Of a stretch of DNA of 64,000 nt, positions 51,858 to 60,036 are shown piece after piece. Location: positions 62,001-126,000 of the forward strand of contig NZ_JBGMEB010000012.1 in the NCBI RefSeq assembly GCF_041447285.1. The letters run 5' to 3'. Origin of the DNA: Methanomethylovorans sp041447285 (GTDB taxonomy: Archaea > Halobacteriota > Methanosarcinia > Methanosarcinales > Methanosarcinaceae). Under the pieces are notes generated by a model that saw only the letters and a program-made list of their open reading frames with translations, searched no databases and had not been told where the DNA came from. How positions within the stretch are numbered: the first letter of the stretch is position 1; each line of letters starts with the position of its first letter. Position numbers and translations under genes: made by a program.

Positions 51858-52199
51858 TTATTTTGAAGTTTTCCTTAAATTTTTCATTTTTTCAAGTTCT
51901 GCTTCAAGTTCCTGGATTTTGAGTTCGTCAATCCGATCTTCGAGATTTGCAAGTTCCTTGTCAGCATTTGAAACTGTATTGCGTATCTTTTCAACAACGT
52001 TCTTCTCCAGGTTTAGCCGTTGTTTTTTTGTTTCACTGACCAGGTCTTCCATTAATATCTTTCCCTCTTCTTTGCTGAGGGCACCTGCTTCAACCCTTTC
52101 CTTAACAAACTCTCTGACTCTTTCTTCAGACAATGCTGCTAATCCTGCACCTATCAGTGCAGCTGCACCAAGAATACCCACTTTTGTCATTTTATCCAT
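51858..52199 (-). CDS. Small coiled-coil (phasin-like) protein
   Basis: A 113-residue protein: a short hydrophobic N-terminal segment (VGILGAAALIGAGLAAL, residues 7-23) then a long charged helix with EGKILMEDLVSETKKQRLNL and DKELANLEDRIDELKIQELE. The SKEEGK motif and helix layout resemble phasin-like proteins, but a true polyhydroxyalkanoate link is doubtful. It may be membrane-attached. GGGGA about 8 nt before the ATG supports the start. Function unknown. Confidence 0.65.
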   Translation of the reverse strand: MDKMTKVGILGAAALIGAGLAALSEERVREFVKERVEAGALSKEEGKILMEDLVSETKKQRLNLEKNVVEKIRNTVSNADKELANLEDRIDELKIQELEAELEKMKNLRKTSK

Positions 52200-52464
52200 T
52201 ATATAATCCCCATATTTTTTGTAACTTTAGTTTGTACTTCACTTTTAATTAGGAGGTATAATTACTACAATATAAATATAATGGGGTGCATCTATTCGAA
52301 AAAACTCCATTTATTGTATTTAGATGTCGTCCACTTTATGAAGAGTTAAATTCTAAAAAATAAAAAGATAATAGGTAAGTATAATTTGATTTAATCATTT
52401 AAGTATCTTTATTATAGCTACTTAGAAACATTCAATTACTATGAATTACATCACGGGGATAGCC

Positions 52465-53364
52465 ATGCCAAATAAAAGGACAATTTCTGTTGACATTCCG
52501 ATTGTTGCTGCTCTAGTATTGCTTACGGATTTATTTATTCTCGTACCAGCGTTAGCAGCTACTCCCATTCGTTCGGTGCTGGGTTTGCCCATGGTACTGT
52601 TCCTGCCAGGATATGCTTTGATAGCTGCTCTTTTTCCAGGAAAAGATGATCTTGATGGCATTGAACGGCTGGCACTGAGTTTAGGTTTGAGTATTGCCGT
52701 AGTGCCATTAATAGGTCTTGGACTTAACTATACTCCTTGGGGTATAAGGCTGATCCCTATTTTGGTTTCGTTATCGGTCTTTACTTTCATTATGTGTTTA
52801 GTTGCGGTTTACAGAAGATCTAAGCTTCCCTCAGAGAAAGCATTTTCACTTTCTCTGGCTGAAGTGTATGCTTCCGTGAAAGCACCTGTAAGCAGTCAGT
52901 CAGAGTCTAAGTTAGACCGTGTTCTTACGATAATTCTTGTCATCGCTGTCTTGGCATCGGTAGTTGCGTTAGTTCATGTTATGGTTACTCCAAAACAAGG
53001 AGAGAAATTCACTGAATTCTACATCCTTGGAATGGATGGTAAGGCAGACAATTATACTACTCGTTTTGCTTTAGGTGATAATGGGCAGGTAATCGTGGGC
53101 GTTGTAAACCACGAATATGAAAACGTAAAATATAGTATGGATATCAGGCTTAATAACGAGTCTCTTCCTGTTCCATCTAATGTTCAGAGTTTCACTTTGG
53201 ATGACAATGCAACATGGGAACAGCCAGTGACATTCACTCCTAATTCTGTTGGTAATAACATGAAATTAGAGTTCCTGCTCTACAAGAACGATAACTTGAC
53301 AGTTCCTTATAGGGATCTTCATCTCTGGGTTAATGTAACGAGGGGTGCCAATGCAACCGAATGA
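52465..53364 (+). CDS. DUF1616 membrane protein
   Basis: A 299-residue protein with four membrane helices in the first half (about 10-35, 38-60, 72-92, 97-120), a fifth near 155-180, and an extracellular beta-rich C-terminal domain with several Asn-x-Ser/Thr sites. RSVLGLPMVLFLPGYALIAA followed by LFPG is the DUF1616 signature. Such genes are common in archaeal surface-glycan and archaeosortase regions. GGGGAT before the ATG at 52465 decides the start; an ATG at 52441 lacks a site. It overlaps the next gene by 14 bases. Confidence 0.82.
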   Translation: MPNKRTISVDIPIVAALVLLTDLFILVPALAATPIRSVLGLPMVLFLPGYALIAALFPGKDDLDGIERLALSLGLSIAVVPLIGLGLNYTPWGIRLIPILVSLSVFTFIMCLVAVYRRSKLPSEKAFSLSLAEVYASVKAPVSSQSESKLDRVLTIILVIAVLASVVALVHVMVTPKQGEKFTEFYILGMDGKADNYTTRFALGDNGQVIVGVVNHEYENVKYSMDIRLNNESLPVPSNVQSFTLDDNATWEQPVTFTPNSVGNNMKLEFLLYKNDNLTVPYRDLHLWVNVTRGANATE

Positions 53365-54184
53365 AGATAATATTTATGTTAAACGGGAGGAGCATGATTT
53401 ATCCCGTGTAGCCAGAAGATCGGTACTTCCTGTTCTAGCTACAGTTTTACTCATTGGAATTGCTGAGATGTTGATGTTTTCAGGAATAAGGGGAGCAGCA
53501 ATTCTATTTCATATGTTAATTCTTGTTGTTGTGTCCATAAGCACTGTTCGTATCAAAGATAAGTATGTAACTTGGGCCCTCCAGGCTCTTATGCTGTTGC
53601 CTCTGTTACGGCTGATCAATTTCTCCATGCCCATATTTTCAGAAATGGTACTGTATCGCTATTTCTACATCTATATTCCTATGTTTGTACCTATATTTCT
53701 GATAATCAGGCACCAAAGTTTTTCTCCTGTACAGCTCGGTCTTTCTTTCAAAAGAATAATTTTATATTTGCCTCTCTCACTGGTAATTGGGTTGCTAATT
53801 GCAGAAGCTGAGTATTTTATTATGGGTCCCGCTCCTATCGTGCCAAACATGTCTTTCTATAACCTGGTTGACGTTGCTTTGATCATGGTCTTTTGCGTAG
53901 GTTTGGTTGAGGAACTTATGTTCAGATCTATTCTGCAGACGAGGCTTGAAGGTGTATTTGGTTCCACACTGGGGCTTATTGTAGCTAGTTCACTTTTTGG
54001 CCTTATGAGTTCTGTTTATGGTACAGTGGCTGAAATTCTATTTGCGTCCGTGGTAGGTCTTATACTGGGTTACATGTTCAGTAAAACCCGCAGTTTACCT
54101 CTTGTTGCTCTTACTCACGGTTTGGTTAATATCTTCCTTTTTGCCATCATACCTTTGCTAGGTCCAGGGCTTGGGATAGCCTAA
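53351..54184 (+). CDS. CPBP-family intramembrane metalloprotease
   Basis: A 277-residue membrane protein with about eight helices. The CPBP (Rce1/Abi) motifs are visible: GLVEELMFRSILQTRL (EExxxR), FGLMSSVYGT in the second-motif position (where a FxxxH is usual; His is missing) and ALTHGLVNIFLF (HxxxN). It starts within the end of the DUF1616 gene with GAGGGGTG just upstream, so the two are coupled. Family members process prenylated or other membrane proteins. The absent His in motif 2 might reduce proteolytic activity. Confidence 0.82.
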   Translation: MQPNEDNIYVKREEHDLSRVARRSVLPVLATVLLIGIAEMLMFSGIRGAAILFHMLILVVVSISTVRIKDKYVTWALQALMLLPLLRLINFSMPIFSEMVLYRYFYIYIPMFVPIFLIIRHQSFSPVQLGLSFKRIILYLPLSLVIGLLIAEAEYFIMGPAPIVPNMSFYNLVDVALIMVFCVGLVEELMFRSILQTRLEGVFGSTLGLIVASSLFGLMSSVYGTVAEILFASVVGLILGYMFSKTRSLPLVALTHGLVNIFLFAIIPLLGPGLGIA

Positions 54185-54382
54185 ATGAGTGTTCAATGGC
54201 TTGCAGACGGAATAGGCTTTGTGGTAAGGTAAAGCTTGTTTCGCCAAGTCATACATATTTTTCTGATACTCAAAACCAAATTAGTCCACACTGCACTTCT
54301 GAAAATGGATCTCTAATGGAATTTATGGCAGTAGTAAACCCAAATAAAAAAGAATACTTCTGTGCGCTCAATTGCACATAAT

Positions 54383-54655
54383 TCAGATCATTGCAATTAT
54401 CTTGTAAACCACAATTGCAGCAAAGCAAACTACCAGTGGCATTATGCTCATGTCAAGTGAACACTCGATTGCACTGTTCCATTTTGTGGATGCAGCTAAC
54501 ATCAGCTTTGCAGCAAGTAATGTTACTAACGCAAAAATCGCAAGAACTCCATATTCTGGAAGTCCCATGGATGTGGTCATCGATGTTACCCCAGTATTTG
54601 TAGTGGTAGACGCTACTGCACTTGCTAACGCCACAGATGCTATAGATGTTAACAT
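54383..54655 (-). CDS. Small two-helix membrane protein
   Basis: A 90-residue protein with a Ser/Thr/Ala-rich N-terminus and two membrane helices (about 33-55 and 70-88, LVVCFAAIVVYKIIAMI) joined by a loop with KWNSAIECSLD. I do not recognise a named family. A TATA-like box (AGATATATATAG, about 54683-54694) lies 30-40 bases before the ATG, with no close ribosome site. The 198-base gap to its left (54185-54382) holds no convincing gene. Confidence 0.55.
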   Translation of the reverse strand: MLTSIASVALASAVASTTTNTGVTSMTTSMGLPEYGVLAIFALVTLLAAKLMLAASTKWNSAIECSLDMSIMPLVVCFAAIVVYKIIAMI

Positions 54656-54820
54656 ATTGAGATGTTCTTATTCCTTCTCACTATATATATCTTTTCTACT
54701 GTAAATATGCCATTATCCAGTGATGCAACTATCATCTAATATGATTGTGACTTCTATTTCTTTTGCAATATGGCATGATAGAAAACCATTTATTCATAGC
54801 AGGTAAATATATTACTACTC

Positions 54821-55177
54821 ATGGCAAATATCCACGATAGGACCAAATCTAACTTGTATGGTATCAAAGGGTTACATAATGTTCATTCATGGAATGGTCT
54901 TGCTATCCATATTAAGAACAGTTCTAGGGTGCAAAGATGCGAGTTTTTCAGTACATGCAAGTCTAATCGTAAGTCTAATTCCTGTAATTTCTCTATTAAA
55001 AGACAGGATGCAATCTATATGTTAGCATCAGAATTCAATGTGACATTGGATCTGGCTGAGAAGCTTATCGATACTTTACTTGACATGGGTAATGCACGGG
55101 CTCTGCGCTGTGTAAAAAATGAGCATGATCCTTTTGATGAAGGTACAAGGATGCTAGTTTTCTATGAGGAACTATAA
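54821..55177 (+). CDS. Hypothetical Cys-containing small protein
   Basis: A 118-residue soluble protein of unknown family. The middle has three Cys in QRCEFFSTCKSNRKSNSC (Cx5Cx8C), basic and possibly metal-binding; the C-terminal half is helical (DAIYMLASEFNVTLDLAEKL) and acidic. An AT-rich box (GTAAATATATTACT, about 54803) is close to the ATG and no ribosome site is present. It stands alone before purA. Coding likelihood is moderate. Confidence 0.5.
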   Translation: MANIHDRTKSNLYGIKGLHNVHSWNGLAIHIKNSSRVQRCEFFSTCKSNRKSNSCNFSIKRQDAIYMLASEFNVTLDLAEKLIDTLLDMGNARALRCVKNEHDPFDEGTRMLVFYEEL

Positions 55178-55224
55178 TTCAGGATATCAAAAAATTATTA
55201 TGTATCTAAGTTCATCTGCACCCT

Positions 55225-56496
55225 ATGTTTACGATCATTACAGGTGCTCAGTTTGGTGATGAAGGCAAAGGAAAGATAGTTGACCTCATATCCGGTAAAT
55301 ATGATCTTGTTGTAAGATTCCAGGGCGGGGACAACGCCGGTCACACTGTCAAAGTAGGTAATAGTGTATACAAGCTGCACCTTATACCTTCTGGATTTTT
55401 ATTGGATTCCAGGGTTCTTATAGGTCCCGGTACTGTTCTTAATCCTCAGTCTCTCGCTCAGGAACTTGAAATGCTTGCACAGGGTGGAATACATATTGGT
55501 CCTGATAAGCTTGGTATTGATGCAAAGACCAGTATTATCATGCCATATCATATCGAGCTTGATGGTCTTAAGGAGTCCAGCCGCTCAGAGAAGATAGGTA
55601 CTACTAAAAAAGGTATAGGTTTTGCATATATTGACAAAGTTGCAAGAGATGAGGTCCGATTTTCTGACCTTGTGGATAAGGCAAAGTTCCTCTCAAGGCT
55701 CAAGGAACTGGTCCCTCAGAAAGAGAATTCTATCAGGGAGCTCGGAGGGAATCCATCGGTTGTTATGAATGATAAATTAATTGACCTCTATGTTTCATTA
55801 GGTGAAAAGTTTGCACCTTATATGACAGACGTTTCTCTTGAGATCAACAAGGCAATAGAAGAGGGTAAAAATGTACTGGCAGAGGGTGCACAGGGTACTC
55901 ATCTTGATGTGATCCATGGAACTCAGAAATTTGTTACTTCATCATGTACTATTGCTGGGTCTGCATGTTCTAATTTGGGGGTAGGACCCACAAAAGTAGA
56001 CAATGTATTGGGTATAGTCAAAGCATACATCACTCGTGTAGGTGAAGGCCCTCTGCCAAGTGAGCTTAAAGATGATCTGGGTAAACAGATACAGCAAGTT
56101 GGAAAAGAATTCGGTACGACTACTGGCCGCGCAAGAAGATGTGGCTGGTTTGATTTGCCTTTGGTGAAAAAGGCTGTATTCTTAAATGGTTACACGGAAG
56201 TTGCCCTTACAAAGCTTGATGTGCTTTCTGACATAAATCCGATTAAAGTATGCATTGGATACAAATTGAATGGGGAATTTACGGAATATCCTCCAGAGCT
56301 CACAGCTGATCTTGCACAATGTGTTCCTGTTTATGAAGAATTGGAAGGTTGGTCGGGAGATTTGACTCACGTACGTCAGTTCTCAGATCTTCCAGATGCT
56401 GCCCGTAAGTATGTATTGTATCTTGAGGGAAAGATGGGAATACCAATAGACTATATTTCTGTGGGTCCAGGAAGAGAGCAAACCTTCAGAAAATAA
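55225..56496 (+). CDS. purA: Adenylosuccinate synthetase
   Basis: The 423-residue enzyme joins IMP and aspartate with GTP to form adenylosuccinate in AMP synthesis. The GTP/IMP site reads GAQFGDEGKGKIVD, then FQGGDNAGHT, and the later GTTTGRARRCGWFDLP and LTKLDVL are present. There is no ribosome site; an AT-rich stretch (aaaaaattattatg, about 55188) lies some 25-35 bases upstream, which suits a leaderless transcript. Confidence 0.96.
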   Translation: MFTIITGAQFGDEGKGKIVDLISGKYDLVVRFQGGDNAGHTVKVGNSVYKLHLIPSGFLLDSRVLIGPGTVLNPQSLAQELEMLAQGGIHIGPDKLGIDAKTSIIMPYHIELDGLKESSRSEKIGTTKKGIGFAYIDKVARDEVRFSDLVDKAKFLSRLKELVPQKENSIRELGGNPSVVMNDKLIDLYVSLGEKFAPYMTDVSLEINKAIEEGKNVLAEGAQGTHLDVIHGTQKFVTSSCTIAGSACSNLGVGPTKVDNVLGIVKAYITRVGEGPLPSELKDDLGKQIQQVGKEFGTTTGRARRCGWFDLPLVKKAVFLNGYTEVALTKLDVLSDINPIKVCIGYKLNGEFTEYPPELTADLAQCVPVYEELEGWSGDLTHVRQFSDLPDAARKYVLYLEGKMGIPIDYISVGPGREQTFRK

Positions 56497-56506
56497 CTAT
56501 TTTCTG
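56487..56506 (+). terminator. Stem-loop over the purA stop codon
   Basis: CAGAAAAT-AACT-ATTTTCTG, a perfect 8-bp stem with a 4-nt loop that contains the TAA stop of purA. It may mark the 3' end of the purA message. Confidence 0.4.
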
Positions 56507-56620
56507 CCGAAAAGAGTATATACTAACTGAGAGTTTAAAACCAATACTCCACCGTATCTAAGTTTCCAGATGCTGAGTCCAATTGTCTGAAAATTTATTA
56601 TCTAATCCAGGGAGAATAGA

Positions 56621-57070
56621 ATGACTACGTTATATGATGTTCCTGCAAGTGACCTGATCTCTAAGGTAGCAGAAAAGTTGAAGGAGAATGAGCATGTAAA
56701 ACCCCCAGAGTGGGCGGCTTATGTTAAGACCGGTGCTCACAAGGAGCTTGCTCCTACGAATAGTGACTGGTGGTACATTCGCTGTGCCGCTGTGCTAAGA
56801 ACTATTTACACTGATGGTCCCATTGGTGTAGAGAGGCTGCGCTCTGTCTACGGGGGTAAAAAGGACATGGGTTCTCAACCTCACAGAAAAGCCAAGGGAA
56901 GCGGTTCCATTGCAAGAGAGGCTGCACAACAACTCGAAGCTGCTGGCTTCGTTCGCTCATTGAAGAGTGGTCGTGTTGTATCTCCGGCTGGTCAGTCCAT
57001 GTTGGACAATACTGCATACGAGGTAAAGCAGACATTATTAGAGAAGATTCCAGAACTTGCCAAATACTAA
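56621..57070 (+). CDS. rps19e: 30S ribosomal protein S19e
   Basis: A 149-residue archaeal/eukaryotic small-subunit protein: DVPASDLISKVAEKLKENEH, then KPPEWAAYVKTGAHKELAPT and DWWYIRCAAVLRTIY, and YGGKKDMGSQPHRKAKGSGS. GGGAG 6 nt before the ATG. It leads the translation cluster with PDCD5, L39e, L31e, IF-6, LX, prefoldin and FtsY, a conserved archaeal arrangement. Confidence 0.96.
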   Translation: MTTLYDVPASDLISKVAEKLKENEHVKPPEWAAYVKTGAHKELAPTNSDWWYIRCAAVLRTIYTDGPIGVERLRSVYGGKKDMGSQPHRKAKGSGSIAREAAQQLEAAGFVRSLKSGRVVSPAGQSMLDNTAYEVKQTLLEKIPELAKY

Positions 57071-57136
57071 AGGCAATTGATGGTAGATCAAATTCATAAA
57101 TTCCTGTAAGTCGATAGTATATTCACAGGTGATTGC

Positions 57137-57487
57137 ATGGCAGGTGAACTCGAGGATATCCGCAGAAAGAGGCTTGAACAATTACAGCGTCAACAGGCTT
57201 CACAAATGCATCCTGATATTCAGGCCGCTTATCAACAGGAGCAAATGCAGGCTGAATTGGAAGCTAAGAAGCAATCAATTCTTCGGCAGATCCTCACTCC
57301 TGAGGCAAGAGAGCGTCTGACTACATTAAAAATGTCAAGGCCTGAACTTGTGGAGCAGCTGGAATCTCAGCTTATAATGCTTGCACAGAATGGGCGCTTG
57401 CAGTCGCAGATAACAGATGAGAAATTAAAAGCTCTGTTGGCTCAAATGCAGCCCAAGAAGCGCAAGACTACCATAACGAGGGTATAA
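57137..57487 (+). CDS. DNA-binding protein, PDCD5 family
   Basis: A 116-residue helical protein with a Gln-rich N-terminal coiled coil (RKRLEQLQRQQASQMH) and the core ILTPEARERLTTLKMSRPEL, ending in a basic tail (PKKRKTTITRV). Archaeal PDCD5 homologs bind DNA, and their exact role is unclear. AGGTGAT precedes the ATG. It is the second gene of the translation cluster, its usual place. Confidence 0.94.
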   Translation: MAGELEDIRRKRLEQLQRQQASQMHPDIQAAYQQEQMQAELEAKKQSILRQILTPEARERLTTLKMSRPELVEQLESQLIMLAQNGRLQSQITDEKLKALLAQMQPKKRKTTITRV

Positions 57488-57496
57488 TAGCAGGTC

Positions 57497-58093
57497 ATGA
57501 AAGCATCAGTTCTTTTCAGCGGTGGAAAGGACAGTTCTCTGTCAGCTATACTGCTTGAGCCATTCTTTGAAATAGAATTGGTGACATGTACTTTCGGTGT
57601 GCTGCCGGTAGGCGAGGTTGCCAGAAAGGCAGCTGAGAGGCTTGGATTTGCACATCGTGTACTTGGACTTGACCGAAAGGTGCTGGAAGAGGCTTATGGT
57701 CTTCTTATGAGGGATGGTTTCCCTAGGAGCGCCATCAACTGCATCCATCATGCAGCGGTGGAAACACTTGCTTGCGAGAAGGATGTTTCAATTGTTGTTG
57801 ATGGAGTGCGCCGGGATGATCGTGTTCCTGTGCTGACCATTGGGCAGTCCCGCAGCATCGAAGACAGGCTAGGGATAAAGTATATGTGCCCGCTGAAAGG
57901 GTACGGTAGGTCTGCAGTTGATCTTCTGGTAAGCAGGCATTTAGAAATAGAGGAAGGCCAGAGTTCAGAGGTCATAAAAGCAGATTACGAAACAGAGTTA
58001 CGGGAAATAGTATTCCAAAGACATGGGACACAGATGATAGGAAAACTTTTTCCTTCACATGTTCAGTCTCATGTTGTTGGTCGTAAAAAGTAA
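57497..58093 (+). CDS. PP-loop ATPase domain protein (COG2117 type)
   Basis: A 198-residue PP-loop nucleotide-binding protein; SVLFSGGKDSSLSAIL is the SGGxDS pyrophosphate loop. AINCIHHAAVETLAC and VVDGVRRDDRVP follow. PP-loop proteins adenylate a carbonyl, often for tRNA thiolation; this archaeal group is predicted but not proven to act in tRNA modification. It lies 9 nt after the PDCD5 gene and before rpl39e, a conserved linkage. Confidence 0.88.
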   Translation: MKASVLFSGGKDSSLSAILLEPFFEIELVTCTFGVLPVGEVARKAAERLGFAHRVLGLDRKVLEEAYGLLMRDGFPRSAINCIHHAAVETLACEKDVSIVVDGVRRDDRVPVLTIGQSRSIEDRLGIKYMCPLKGYGRSAVDLLVSRHLEIEEGQSSEVIKADYETELREIVFQRHGTQMIGKLFPSHVQSHVVGRKK

Positions 58094-58218
58094 TCAATCT
58101 GTATATCGCAAGTTTATTCCACGAATACAGCTTTAAGATTACAATGTAATGTTCAGGATAAAGCCAAACCTTGATATACATCTTATTCGATTTATGATTC
58201 CATAGATAGGTGAGACAA

Positions 58219-58374
58219 GTGAGCCAGAATACTAAAGGACAAAAAATTAGGCTTGCAAAAGCACACAGGCAGAACCACAGGGTTCCAACTTGGGTGATAA
58301 TCAAGACCGCTAGGAAAGTAGTGGGTCATCCCAAGAGAAGAAGCTGGAGAAGAAGCGATCTGGATGCGAAGTAA
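58219..58374 (+). CDS. rpl39e: 50S ribosomal protein L39e
   Basis: A 51-residue basic protein, MSQNTKGQKIRLAKAHRQNH then RVPTWVIIKT, a KRRSWRRSDLD tail, the typical length and sequence of L39e that lines the exit tunnel. The start is GTG at 58219 with AGGTGA 5 nt upstream. Confidence 0.96.
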   Translation: MSQNTKGQKIRLAKAHRQNHRVPTWVIIKTARKVVGHPKRRSWRRSDLDAK

Positions 58375-58387
58375 GTAGGTGATGATG

Positions 58388-58654
58388 ATGGCAGAAGATG
58401 CAGTTAAAGAGCAGATATATACAATCCCCCTGCGTTCAATAAAGGAACTTCCGAGGTACAGAAGGGCGGATAAGGCTATGACGCTCATAAGGAACTATCT
58501 TACAAAACACATGAAGGTAGAATCCAACCAGGTAAAGTTGCACGCGACAATTAATGAGAAGGTATGGGAAAGAGGTATGCAGAAGCCTCCATCCTTCATA
58601 CGAGTACGTGCTGCAAAGTTTGAGGACGGAGTAGTAGAGGCAGAGCTTGCCTAA
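58388..58654 (+). CDS. rpl31e: 50S ribosomal protein L31e
   Basis: An 88-residue protein with EQIYTIPLRSIKELPRYRRA and KVWERGMQKPPSFIRVRAAK, diagnostic of L31e at the tunnel exit. Four start codons in a row (GTG then three ATG at 58382-58388) follow AGGTGAT at 58377-58383; spacing favours the last ATG. It starts 13 nt after rpl39e. Confidence 0.95.
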   Translation: MAEDAVKEQIYTIPLRSIKELPRYRRADKAMTLIRNYLTKHMKVESNQVKLHATINEKVWERGMQKPPSFIRVRAAKFEDGVVEAELA

Positions 58655-58695
58655 AACTACTACTTATTTTATTTCAGAAAGCGAAGTACGTTGAA

Positions 58696-59361
58696 ATGAC
58701 AATCCCTACTCTGGATATAATGGATACCCCTGTCATTGGGGTTTTCGCAACTTGTACGGAAGATTTTGCTTTAGTACCTTGCGGCACAAAAGTAAATGCC
58801 AAGGACTTGATAGCTGATAACTTACATGTTCAAGTGCTTGAGGTCATAATGAGCCAGAGCAGTGTGATTGGTTCTATGGTTAGAGCTAATTCCAGTGGGC
58901 TTCTTATTCCTAGAGGTTCTTCCATTGAAGGATTGGAAGGTATTGATCTTCCGATTTCCAATCTTCCGGATAAATTGAATGCAATTGGAAATATTGTTCT
59001 TGCTAATGACTCTACCGCCTTGGTCCATCCGGAGCTGTCTGATCATTCCATCGATATTATTGCACAGACTTTGAAAGTGGATGTGCACAGAGGTACTATC
59101 GCAGGTCTGAAAACAGTAGGTATGGCCGGTACAGCGACTAACAAGGGATTACTTGTAAATCCGAAGGCCACTGCAAAAGAGCTGGCATTCCTTGAAGAAA
59201 TATTTGATCTGCCTGTGGATGTAGGTACTACTAATTATGGTACTGCGATGGTAGGCTCAGGCCTGCTGGCAAATTCCAAAGGTTATGTGGCAGGTTCAAA
59301 GACCACTGGTTATGAACTAGGTAGGATCGAGGGTGCTCTAGGCTTTATTGTACAAGAGTAA
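58696..59361 (+). CDS. eif6: Translation initiation factor 6
   Basis: The 221-residue pentein-fold anti-association factor binds the 50S subunit. Repeated sub-domains are seen: GSMVRANSSGLLIPRGSS, NAIGNIVLANDSTALVHPEL and NYGTAMVGSGLLANSKGYVA. It occupies its usual place between L31e and LX. Confidence 0.96.
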   Translation: MTIPTLDIMDTPVIGVFATCTEDFALVPCGTKVNAKDLIADNLHVQVLEVIMSQSSVIGSMVRANSSGLLIPRGSSIEGLEGIDLPISNLPDKLNAIGNIVLANDSTALVHPELSDHSIDIIAQTLKVDVHRGTIAGLKTVGMAGTATNKGLLVNPKATAKELAFLEEIFDLPVDVGTTNYGTAMVGSGLLANSKGYVAGSKTTGYELGRIEGALGFIVQE

Positions 59362-59391
59362 GATTATTTTAAATTATAATGGGTGATTGAT

Positions 59392-59568
59392 ATGAAGGAC
59401 TTTGTTGTTAAGGGAAAGTTCAAAGCCGGATGTGAATGGGAAAAATTCACCAAGCAAGTTGCTAGCCAGAATGAGAAAAATGCAGAAGATAAGGTATATT
59501 CTCTCTTTGGCAGCAAGCACGGTATAAAAAGGATGTTTGTAAAGATCGAAAGCATTGCTGAGGCATGA
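59392..59568 (+). CDS. rpl18a: 50S ribosomal protein LX (L18Ae)
   Basis: A 58-residue protein, MKDFVVKGKFKAGCEWEKFT and KVYSLFGSKHGIKR, the single-unit archaeal form of L18a/L20a. GGTGAT 4 nt before the ATG sets the start; a GTG at 59383 is in frame. It lies 3 nt before pfdA. Confidence 0.95.
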   Translation: MKDFVVKGKFKAGCEWEKFTKQVASQNEKNAEDKVYSLFGSKHGIKRMFVKIESIAEA

Positions 59569-59571
59569 TCC

Positions 59572-60006
59572 ATGGCAGAGATGAATGACACGGATCCACG
59601 CAACCTAGTGGCGCAGCACCGTGAGTATCAACGCAGAGCAGAAGCTTTGCACCAGCAGCTAAGCATGGTAAGTCTGTCAGCACAGGACTGCCAGAGGGCC
59701 ATCGCTACCATTGAGGAGTTGGAAAAGGAAAAAGCAGATGCTCAGACCATGGTCCCCATAGGGTCCGGCTCATTCATCTATGCTAAGCTTGGGACGGTCG
59801 ATAAAGTGGTCGTCAATGTAGGCGCAGGTATAAGTATTGAAAAATCCTGTCCTGAAGCTAAGGAAATCCTTCAGAGGCGTAAGGACGAACTCGATAAGAT
59901 CCTCGAGAAAATGAATACTTCTTTGGCCCAGCTTGCCCATGGTATGCAGGCGATTGAAGCTCAGATTACGGCATTGCAGCAGGGTGCACAGTCAAGCACC
60001 CAGTAA
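59572..60006 (+). CDS. pfdA: Prefoldin alpha subunit
   Basis: A 144-residue chaperone subunit: two long coiled-coil helices (about 10-55 and 95-135) around a beta-hairpin region MVPIGSGSFIYAKLGTVDKV. With the beta subunit it forms the hexamer that passes unfolded proteins to the thermosome. Gene order LX-pfdA-ftsY is typical of euryarchaea. Confidence 0.95.
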   Translation: MAEMNDTDPRNLVAQHREYQRRAEALHQQLSMVSLSAQDCQRAIATIEELEKEKADAQTMVPIGSGSFIYAKLGTVDKVVVNVGAGISIEKSCPEAKEILQRRKDELDKILEKMNTSLAQLAHGMQAIEAQITALQQGAQSSTQ

Positions 60007-60036
60007 ACTTTTTTTCATTTCCGCAGAGTTGGTCGT

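Noticed and set aside
54196..54381. 61-codon rightward frame after the CPBP gene
   Set aside because: No ribosome site and no recognisable content; the Cys-rich ends could be chance. Possible but unsupported.
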